Below, one piece after another: positions 1 to 4,303 of a stretch of 5,002 nt of DNA; within the stretch, counting starts at the first letter, position 1; each line of letters starts with the position of its first letter. The translations under genes and the position numbers were made by a program. The DNA lies in contig JALOTR010000299.1 in the NCBI GenBank assembly GCA_025457805.1, forward strand, positions 1 through 5,002, written 5' to 3'. The DNA is from Akkermansiaceae bacterium (lineage in GTDB: Bacteria > Verrucomicrobiota > Verrucomicrobiia > Verrucomicrobiales > Akkermansiaceae). Below the pieces are notes generated by a model. That model was given only the letters and a program-made list of their open reading frames with translations. It was not told the origin of the DNA and did not search any database.

Positions 1-368
1 GTGAGGCCGCCTTTGACGACGCCTTTGACCTTGCCGCGGACGAGACCGCCGTCTTGGAAGACTTTGACGATTTTTTCCCAGTTTTGTTTGTGGGCGGCTT
101 TTTCCTTCGAGAGGACAACCATGCCCTCATCGTTTTCGAGTTTTTCGAGCAGGACTTCGATTTCGTCGCCGATTTCGATTTCCTCGTCTTCGAACTCATT
201 GGAAGGAATGGCTCCTTCGGATTTGTAGCCGATATCGACGAGAACGACTTGGGGGCGGATTTCCAGAATGGTGCCCTTGACGATCGATCCTTCGCGGAAT
301 TCGCGGAATTTGGAGTCGATCAGGTCGTTCAGTTCAGTGTTGGTGGGTTCCGCACATGCGTAAGCCAT
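1..368 (-). CDS. rpsA: 30S ribosomal protein S1, N-terminal part (runs off the window)
   Basis: S1 is the large mRNA-binding protein of the small ribosomal subunit, which helps dock and unfold mRNA during initiation. The visible 122 residues contain a short N-terminal helix (ELNDLIDSKFREF, 11-23), then the first S1 OB-fold at about 26-90 (GSIVKGTI at 27-34, VVLVDIGYKSEGAIP at 41-55, ending VVLSKEKA). The linker KQNWEKI and the start of the second repeat (VRGKVKGVVKGGL) follow. This matches the family pattern, in which the KVKGG motif opens a later repeat. The ATG at 366-368 is the first possible start, because an in-frame TAA lies at 393-395. The rest of the roughly 550-residue protein lies beyond base 1. 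No Shine-Dalgarno sequence is present near the start. The gene is divergent from the sigma operon. Confidence 0.96.
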   Translation of the reverse strand, partial: MAYACAEPTNTELNDLIDSKFREFREGSIVKGTILEIRPQVVLVDIGYKSEGAIPSNEFEDEEIEIGDEIEVLLEKLENDEGMVVLSKEKAAHKQNWEKIVKVFQDGGLVRGKVKGVVKGGL

Positions 369-401
369 GGTGTTATTTGGTTTGGGGTTAGGTTAGGGGT
401 T
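369..401 (-). promoter_or_regulatory. G-free, C/A-rich rpsA translation-initiation leader
   Basis: Read as mRNA, the 33 nt immediately before the rpsA ATG contain no G (the plus strand has no C from 367 to 401). It therefore cannot form G-C pairs with itself and holds no Shine-Dalgarno sequence. The nearest AAGGAG lies at 406-411, 37 nt from the start codon, too far for normal use. An unstructured, SD-less leader fits the known behaviour of rpsA mRNAs in other bacteria, which rely on S1 itself and are autoregulated. That role here is inference. Confidence 0.5.
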
Positions 402-434
402 CGTTCTCCTTCCGACATTGCCCCGGAAAGGAAA

Positions 435-469
435 TCCCACAGACACCGGGGCGCCAACCGCCTGTGGGA
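435..469 (-). promoter_or_regulatory. Hairpin in the rpsA 5' leader
   Basis: TCCCACAG (435-442) is perfectly complementary to CTGTGGGA (462-469), giving an 8-bp stem with a 19-nt GC-rich loop. On the minus strand it lies 67 nt before the rpsA ATG and is followed by ATTTCCTTT, a poor T-tract. It could be a regulatory leader structure for S1 autoregulation, or a weak terminator or attenuator. The complementarity is seen directly; the function is inferred. Confidence 0.4.
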
Positions 470-488
470 GAAAGAAAAACGGAGGGCG

Positions 489-516
489 AGACTAGTCCTC
501 GAAAACCCCGTGGCAA
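489..516 (-). promoter_or_regulatory. Candidate housekeeping promoter for rpsA
   Basis: On the minus strand TTGCCA (511-516, 5 of 6 to the -35 consensus) is followed after 16 bp by TAGTCT (489-494, only 3 of 6 to the -10 consensus). Transcription would start near base 480 and give a leader of about 110 nt that includes the hairpin at 435-469. The -10 match is weak, so this is a guess from position and spacing. Confidence 0.25.
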
Positions 517-686
517 GGCCAAAGCCGGGAATATTTGGAGAAAAATGGGGCTTTTCGGGCGATTTGAGGCAGGATTCATCGGAAATCGTCCCCATCGGCC
601 GATTTTCAATCTGGGATGGGGAAGTTTTCCAAGGTGGAGATCGATTCCCCCCACCGTGCCGCTTCAGTCGATGAAATCCTCCGACG

Positions 687-1196
687 ATGCACATTTCTCC
701 TCAATCACCCGCGTCTTCCCTGCATTGGCAGGAGTGGGTGGCGCGGCATGGGGAAGTGTTTTTTCTGTATGCCCGCCAGCAAACCCGGACCGAGGCGGAT
801 GCGAAGGATGTGCTTCAAGACGCGCTCACGGAATCGTGGACCAAGGCGGCGGGTGGCTTGCCGGACAAGGCGATGGTCTTCGCCACCATCCGCCGCCGGG
901 CCGTGGATCTCGGGCGGAGCATGGACCGGCGGCAGCGGCGGGAGCAAACGGTGGTTTCCGGTCAGGCGGATTGGTTTCTACCGGATTTTTCGTTAGGCGA
1001 CACCCGCCACGCGCTGGCCGAGGCAGTCATGAAATTGCCCCCCGATCTCCGTGAGGTGCTGGTTCTCCGCATTTGGGGCGACATGAGCTTCCCCGCCATC
1101 GCGCAACTCACTTCTGTGCCTTGTTCCACCGCCACCTCACGTTACCGCTATGCCTTGGAACGGCTTCGCGAACATCTCGCAGAACTTCAGCCATGA
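687..1196 (+). CDS. ECF-type RNA polymerase sigma factor (sigma-70 family)
   Basis: A 169-residue protein with the two-domain layout of extracytoplasmic-function sigma factors, which redirect RNA polymerase to a small regulon. Region 2 spans about 13-86: WQEWVARHGEVFFLYARQ, then the acidic DAKDVLQDALTESW (38-51, region 2.2, core binding), then the basic VFATIRRRAVDLGRSMDRR (64-82, -10 recognition). Region 4 spans about 115-165: KLPPDLREVLVLRIWGDMSF leads into the helix-turn-helix with recognition helix STATSRYRYALERLREHL. The length suits a minimal ECF factor without a C-terminal extension. The ATG at 687 is the first start after an in-frame TGA at 672-674; no Shine-Dalgarno is visible. Its stop overlaps the start of the next gene (ATGA), a typical sigma/anti-sigma arrangement. 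The subgroup and target promoter are not assignable by eye. Confidence 0.9.
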   Translation: MHISPQSPASSLHWQEWVARHGEVFFLYARQQTRTEADAKDVLQDALTESWTKAAGGLPDKAMVFATIRRRAVDLGRSMDRRQRREQTVVSGQADWFLPDFSLGDTRHALAEAVMKLPPDLREVLVLRIWGDMSFPAIAQLTSVPCSTATSRYRYALERLREHLAELQP

Positions 1197-1609
1197 ATGA
1201 ATTCAACGATCTGGAAAACCAACTCCGCAGCCTCAGTCCGGGGACCTTGCCGGATGATGTGAAACTCCGCCTCGCCCATCCGCCGGAGCCTGTGGAGATG
1301 AAAAGCTTCCGCCTTCGGCATCTCCTGTTTGCAGGTGCGGCCCTTGCCACAGCGGCCTGTGCGGTGCTCATGCTGCGACCTTCCCATGTCATATCTCCCG
1401 AACCTGCTCCCGTGAGCCTCTATCATCAGGAATCCACACTCATTTCCGCAAAGCCGATGGGCTATGTCGAGCGGGATGGACGCATGTGGAGCTTGGAAGA
1501 ACAACAATGGCGGGATGAAGAAATTGCCCTCTGCTCCAACAGCCCGGTCACCCTTCGTGCCACCCGCGAACGGGTCGAACTGGTCTATGAACCCGTTTCC
1601 TTCGATTGA
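1193..1609 (+). CDS. Single-pass membrane protein, probable anti-sigma factor
   Basis: This 138-residue protein is not one I recognise by name. Residues 1-43 form a polar N-terminal part (FNDLENQLRSLSPGTLP, then a helix through DDVKLRL). Residues 44-61 (LLFAGAALATAACAVLML) make one clear transmembrane helix, preceded by basic residues (R40, R42, H43), so the N-terminus should be cytoplasmic by the positive-inside rule. Residues 62-138 would be outside and include GYVERDGRMWSLEEQQW and an LVYEPVSFD end. Its start overlaps the sigma gene stop in ATGA, implying coupled translation. Position, topology and size suggest an anti-sigma factor holding the upstream sigma factor at the membrane. It lacks the H-x3-C-x2-C motif of zinc-containing anti-sigma factors, so it would be a different or minimal type. 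The anti-sigma role is inferred from context. Confidence 0.75.
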   Translation: MNEFNDLENQLRSLSPGTLPDDVKLRLAHPPEPVEMKSFRLRHLLFAGAALATAACAVLMLRPSHVISPEPAPVSLYHQESTLISAKPMGYVERDGRMWSLEEQQWRDEEIALCSNSPVTLRATRERVELVYEPVSFD

Positions 1610-1630
1610 AACCTTGATCTAACAAACATC

Positions 1631-2098
1631 ATGAAAACTCCGCATCCATCCATCATCGCCACACTTCTCAGTGTGGCCACCCTTGCCACTGCGAATGCCG
1701 AAATCAAACGCGCTGACAAAAAAGACGCCCATGCCGAAGCCACCGCGACGGCCGAAAGTCATGGTGGTTCCTCCTCATACAAGAAATCCGTCACCGTCAC
1801 CTCCGATGGCGAAAAAACCATCCGCAAAACCGTGATCATCCGCGATGGCAAGGAAGAGATCATTACGGAAATCACCGATGCTCTGGGCAAGGTGACGCGC
1901 CGCAAGGGAAATGACGACAAGCCCGATGACACACAACCCGATGACCCCGATTCCAACGCGGAAGAAGATCAAAACGAAGGCCCATGGCTCGGCGTGCGTG
2001 TGGAGTCGGCATCGTCCGCCCTGCGCGATCAACTCGGCCTCGAAGAAGATGAAGGCGTGGTCGTGGCCGTGCTCGCCAACGACAGCCCGGCCTCCTAA
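1631..2098 (+). CDS. N-terminal fragment of the interrupted PDZ protein
   Basis: This is the part translatable without readthrough: 155 residues with the signal peptide (1-23), the Ala/Thr/Ser-rich motif (33-49), the VTVTSDGEKTIRKTVIIRDG region, the acidic linker and only the first strands of the PDZ fold, ending SPAS. It starts 21 bp after the membrane-protein stop, without a recognisable Shine-Dalgarno, and belongs to the sigma operon. If made, it would be exported but would lack a complete PDZ domain. Confidence 0.6.
   Translation: MKTPHPSIIATLLSVATLATANAEIKRADKKDAHAEATATAESHGGSSSYKKSVTVTSDGEKTIRKTVIIRDGKEEIITEITDALGKVTRRKGNDDKPDDTQPDDPDSNAEEDQNEGPWLGVRVESASSALRDQLGLEEDEGVVVAVLANDSPAS
1730..1759 (+). 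repeat. Intragenic repeat, copy 1 (encodes HAEATATAES)
   Basis: These ten codons match those at 2384-2413 at 25 of 30 bases, and 9 of 10 encoded residues. In both copies the motif is followed by a Ser/Gly-rich stretch. One copy lies just after the signal peptide and one after the PDZ domain, so they flank the folded core. Confidence 0.6.
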
Positions 2099-2110
2099 GC
2101 GGACATCCGC

Positions 2111-2581
2111 GTGAATGATATCCTGCTTTCAATCGATGAAACGAAGCTTTCCACTCCAGCCGATCTCCGCCGTGAAATCGGCAAACACGAAGTGGGAGAT
2201 ATCATTCAACTCAAAGTCCTCCGCAAAGGCCAGAGAAGCGACATCAGCGTCACGCTCGAAGAAAAGAAGAAAGACGACAATGCCAACGAGCCCGGCGACA
2301 AACCCGCCAAGCCCGATGGCCAAGGTGGCCCCAACGCCGACGATAAAAACGAAGTCCACATCGAGATCGACGGCAAGGGCGGCCATGCCAGCGCCACCGC
2401 GACCGCGGAAAGTTCATCCGGCAGCAGCCTGGAAGAGATCCTCGATGACCCCAATGTCCCAGAAAATTTCAAGAAATCCGTCCGCGAGATGCGGGACCGC
2501 ATGCGCGAGTTTGAAGACAAGCACGGGATCGACGGCGACAAGGACAAGAATCGCGGCGACGACGGGAACCGCGTCGATTGA
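2111..2581 (+). CDS. C-terminal fragment of the interrupted PDZ protein
   Basis: This stretch continues in the same frame as the fragment before it. It contains the rest of the PDZ domain (NDILLSIDETKLSTPADLRR to SDISVTLEEK), the charged linker, the second HASATATAES motif and the helical tail. A GTG at 2111, 12 bases after the TAA, could in principle restart translation. However, there is no ribosome site and the product would have no signal peptide. It is best read as the downstream half of one broken gene. Confidence 0.4.
   Translation: MNDILLSIDETKLSTPADLRREIGKHEVGDIIQLKVLRKGQRSDISVTLEEKKKDDNANEPGDKPAKPDGQGGPNADDKNEVHIEIDGKGGHASATATAESSSGSSLEEILDDPNVPENFKKSVREMRDRMREFEDKHGIDGDKDKNRGDDGNRVD
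2384..2413 (+). repeat. Intragenic repeat, copy 2 (encodes HASATATAES)
   Basis: Second copy of the Ala/Thr-rich decapeptide module, followed by SSGSSLEEIL. The three differences at one codon (GAA against AGC) plus two silent third-position changes suggest an old intragenic duplication under selection for the peptide, or convergent low-complexity sequence. Confidence 0.6.
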
Positions 2582-2615
2582 AACCCCGGCCTCTGCGAAA
2601 TCCGCGCTTCTCTCC

Positions 2616-2648
2616 GGCGGCGGCTTGGTTTCCAATCGGCCCGCCGCT
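2616..2648 (+). promoter_or_regulatory. GC-rich hairpin abutting the ruvB start codon
   Basis: GCGGCGG (2617-2623) is perfectly complementary to CCGCCGC (2641-2647), with a possible G-U pair outside it (2616/2648). The loop contains a nested TTGG-TTT-CCAA stem (2625-2635). The structure ends 2 nt before the ruvB ATG, where a ribosome site would be. It could limit ruvB translation, or mark the end of the upstream operon as a terminator lacking a T-tract. The pairing is seen; its role is inferred. Confidence 0.4.
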
Positions 2649-2650
2649 CC

Positions 2651-3682
2651 ATGTCCGAGAATTTCTACCAGCAAACCACCACCGCGCCGCCCACGGCGTT
2701 CGATGTCTCCTTGCGGCCGCCCGCATTTTCGGAATTCATCGGCCAGGAAAAGGTGAAGGATCGCCTGCTCCTCATGCTGGAAGCCGCCAAACGCCGGGGC
2801 GATGTGCTCGACCACGTGCTGCTCTCCGGTCCCCCGGGTTTGGGGAAAACCACCCTCGCCAACCTGATTTCCAAAGCCGCCGGCACCCAGCTCCACACCA
2901 CTTCCGGCCCGCAGATCGAAAAAGCGGGCGACCTCGCCGGCATCCTCACGAACATCCAGAAGGGCGATATTCTTTTCATCGATGAAATCCACCGCCTGCA
3001 TCCGGCCATCGAGGAATACCTTTACCCGGCGATGGAGGATTTCCGTCTGGACATCATCATTGACTCCGGTCCCTCCGCCCGCTCGATCCAGATCAACCTG
3101 CCGCGCTTCACGCTCGTCGGCGCGACCACCCGCTCCGGCATGCTCACAGCGCCGTTGAGATCGCGTTTCGGCCTTGTCAACCGCCTCGATTACTACACCC
3201 ACGACGAACTCGCATCGATCATCGAGCGCTCGGCCGGCCTCTTGGATGTGCCGATCGAGCGATCCGGCGCTATCGAAGTCGCCTCGCGCGCCCGCGGCAC
3301 GCCGCGCGTGGCCAACGCCCTGCTCCGCTGGGTGCGCGACTACGCTCAGGTCCGCGGCGAGGGGCACATCGATGGCTCCATCGCGGATGCCGCGCTCGCC
3401 ATGATCGAGATCGATTCCCAGGGCCTCGATGAAATGGACAAGCGCTTGTTAGAAGTCCTGATCTACAAATTCAATGGCGGCCCGGTCGGCTTGAATTCCC
3501 TCGCCGTCGCCGTCGGCGAAGACGCAGCCACCATCGAGGAAGTGCACGAACCCTTCCTCATCATGCAGGGTTACCTCATGCGCACCCCGCGCGGCCGCAT
3601 GGCCATGCCCACGGCATACGAAAAAATCGGCGCGCCCAAGCCACCACCGCGTCCGGACGATCCACAGCCGGATTTGTTTTGA
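2651..3682 (+). CDS. ruvB: Holliday junction branch-migration ATPase RuvB
   Basis: RuvB is the hexameric AAA+ motor that, with RuvA, drives branch migration of Holliday junctions during recombinational repair. The 343 residues show the whole family pattern: the [19 protein letters not shown] entry (21-39), Walker [10 protein letters not shown] (60-68, K66), Walker [13 protein letters not shown] (107-118, D111/E112), sensor 1 GATTR (157-161) and the arginine-finger region PLRSRFG (168-174). They also include sensor 2 [18 protein letters not shown] (215-232) and the C-terminal winged-helix domain from about 258 ([30 protein letters not shown]). Length is normal for RuvB. A Ser/Thr/Pro-rich N-terminus and a Pro-rich tail ([14 protein letters not shown]) flank the core. 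There is no Shine-Dalgarno before ATG 2651, only a hairpin. ruvA and ruvC are not adjacent. All catalytic motifs look intact. Confidence 0.98.
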   Translation: MSENFYQQTTTAPPTAFDVSLRPPAFSEFIGQEKVKDRLLLMLEAAKRRGDVLDHVLLSGPPGLGKTTLANLISKAAGTQLHTTSGPQIEKAGDLAGILTNIQKGDILFIDEIHRLHPAIEEYLYPAMEDFRLDIIIDSGPSARSIQINLPRFTLVGATTRSGMLTAPLRSRFGLVNRLDYYTHDELASIIERSAGLLDVPIERSGAIEVASRARGTPRVANALLRWVRDYAQVRGEGHIDGSIADAALAMIEIDSQGLDEMDKRLLEVLIYKFNGGPVGLNSLAVAVGEDAATIEEVHEPFLIMQGYLMRTPRGRMAMPTAYEKIGAPKPPPRPDDPQPDLF

Positions 3683-3732
3683 AATTTGCGGTTTCCCCGA
3701 TCCATTTCTCCATCCAAGGTTCCACCACTCCC

Positions 3733-4161
3733 ATGAAAAACGACGTCGTTCAGGAAATCATCCACCGCCTTCGCAATGCCGGCCTCCGCCGCACCAAGGC
3801 GCTGGAGGAACTCATCACCACGCTCCTCGAAAGCGAGCGGCCGATGACCTTGTCCGAATTGGCCGCATCGGATCGCCTGTCCGACCAATGCGACAAGGCC
3901 ACCGTCTTCCGCCTCCTGCAACGCCTCACCGAGCATGGCATGGTCCGGAGATTGGGCCTTCACGAACGCGCCGCTTATTTCACCCTGCTCCTCCCGGGAA
4001 AACACAGCGATTATCTCATCTGCACCAGTTGTGGCAGCATCGAGGCGATCAAGGCTCCCTGTCCCGTGCATCAACTCGAAGATGAGATCCGCGAGAAAAC
4101 AGGATTCCGGAATTTGTATCATGAACTCGAATTCTTCGGCGTCTGCCCGAAGTGTGCGTGA
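3733..4161 (+). CDS. Fur-family metal-dependent transcriptional regulator (Fur/Zur-like)
   Basis: A 142-residue protein with the Fur fold: an N-terminal winged helix (about 1-82) with recognition helix KATVFRLLQRLTEHG (55-69), then a dimerisation domain. The four cysteines of the structural zinc site are present as C97/C100 (CTSC) and C138/C141 (CPKC). The sensory site is unusual. Where E. coli Fur has HHDH before the first cysteine, this has HSDY (91-94); the E81 equivalent is T84, and the H125 equivalent is V137. Remaining possible ligands are H77, H91, D93, E116/E118 and H130. The ending YHELEFFGVCPKC resembles Zur-like members more than iron-sensing Fur, but the metal cannot be assigned. 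ATG 3733 is preferred, as it starts just before helix 1. A weak AAGG lies 13 nt upstream. An in-frame TTG at 3679 overlapping the ruvB stop would add 18 residues. Confidence 0.9.
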   Translation: MKNDVVQEIIHRLRNAGLRRTKALEELITTLLESERPMTLSELAASDRLSDQCDKATVFRLLQRLTEHGMVRRLGLHERAAYFTLLLPGKHSDYLICTSCGSIEAIKAPCPVHQLEDEIREKTGFRNLYHELEFFGVCPKCA

Positions 4162-4193
4162 TATTCAAACCAAGCCGCTGAGGAAAAAGGAGC

Positions 4194-4210
4194 GTCGATA
4201 TTCTATCGAC
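4194..4210. terminator. Perfect inverted repeat, possible terminator between convergent genes (1 of 3)
   Basis: GTCGATA-TTC-TATCGAC forms a 7-bp stem with a 3-nt loop, 33 bp after the Fur-like stop. On the minus strand the loop is GAA and the stem is followed by GCTCC then TTTTT (4184-4188). On the plus strand it is followed by TATTTC. It may end transcription of either convergent gene, most plausibly the LysR gene, or act as a protein-binding palindrome. Confidence 0.4.
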
Positions 4211-4216
4211 TATTTC

Positions 4217-4233
4217 AAAACGACATTCTGTCG
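4217..4233 (-). terminator. Short hairpin with T-tract, candidate terminator of the LysR gene (2 of 3)
   Basis: On the minus strand CGACA-GAA-TGTCG (4233-4221) is followed directly by TTTT (4220-4217). The stem is only 5 bp, so it would be weak alone, but it lies between two other hairpins in the same gap. It shares the loop and most of the stem of the repeat at 4194-4210. Confidence 0.4.
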
Positions 4234-4252
4234 AAGTCCCTCATCCAACCCG

Positions 4253-4269
4253 GCGGACAACATGTCCGC
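4253..4269. repeat. Perfect inverted repeat between convergent genes (3 of 3)
   Basis: GCGGACA-ACA-TGTCCGC forms a 7-bp GC-rich stem with a 3-nt loop, 34 bp downstream of the LysR stop. No T-tract follows on either strand, so intrinsic termination by this element alone is unlikely. Its inner GACA-N3-TGTC matches the element at 4221-4233. Confidence 0.5.
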
Positions 4270-4303
4270 ACGAAGCAGCGCTCAGAATGAACGCGCTCCT
4301 TGC

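Larger units (their letters stand above)
369..686. other. Divergent intergenic region between rpsA and the sigma operon
   Basis: This 318-bp gap separates two divergently transcribed genes, so it should hold promoters for both. On the minus strand I see the rpsA leader with a G-free segment, a hairpin at 435-469 and a weak promoter candidate at 489-516. On the plus strand I could not place a convincing promoter for the sigma operon, either housekeeping or ECF type. Other small symmetric sequences are a perfect 10-bp palindrome ATCGGCCGAT at 594-603 and an AAATCG/CGATTT inverted repeat at 583-605 with an 11-nt loop. I see no convincing small gene in either strand. The open frames here are out of phase with their neighbours and lack protein-like composition. 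Confidence 0.7.
1631..2581 (+). pseudogene. Secreted PDZ-domain protein gene interrupted by one in-frame stop
   Basis: Read through the TAA at codon 156, this locus encodes a 316-codon protein in one uninterrupted phase. Residues 1-23 look like a signal peptide (K2, hydrophobic 8-21, cleavage after ANA). Residues 50-92 are a lysine-rich, beta-prone segment, 93-116 an acidic linker, and 118-211 a PDZ domain starting GPWLGVRVES and including GVVVAVLANDSPAS, stop, ADIRVNDILLSIDE and VGDIIQLKVLRKGQ. A charged low-complexity stretch (211-250) and a helical segment (about 274-298, ENFKKSVREMRDRMREFEDK) follow. The motif HAxATATAES occurs twice (34-43 and 252-261). PDZ domains bind peptide C-termini, and in the periplasm often regulate proteolysis; no protease domain is present here. 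The stop removes most of the PDZ fold, so the gene is probably inactive unless the codon is suppressed or is a sequencing error. Confidence 0.75.

Noticed and set aside
381..399. Telomere-like GGGGTTAGGTTAGGGG in the plus strand before rpsA
   Set aside because: It is a short imperfect repeat in a bacterial leader; G-depletion of the rpsA mRNA explains it better than any telomeric or quadruplex role.
594..603. Perfect palindrome ATCGGCCGAT as an operator
   Set aside because: It is a single 10-bp palindrome with no second copy noticed and no placed promoter nearby, so chance is enough to explain it.
54..674. Plus-strand open frame opposite rpsA and the intergenic region
   Set aside because: Its first half is the antisense of the conserved S1 coding sequence, and the Phe/Asp-rich composition is a shadow of that frame.
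2096..2098. Programmed recoding (selenocysteine or frameshift) at the PDZ stop
   Set aside because: The codon is TAA, not TGA, and the two halves are in the same frame, so neither selenocysteine insertion nor frameshifting applies.
2414..3367. Long open frame on the minus strand (317 codons) across the PDZ gene end and ruvB
   Set aside because: It is antisense to the well-conserved RuvB core, its protein is rich in Arg/Gly/Ala without a recognisable domain, and such shadows are common opposite GC-rich genes.
3571..4122. Minus-strand open frame opposite the ruvB end and the Fur-like gene
   Set aside because: It is antisense to a clearly recognisable Fur-family gene and has no domain of its own.
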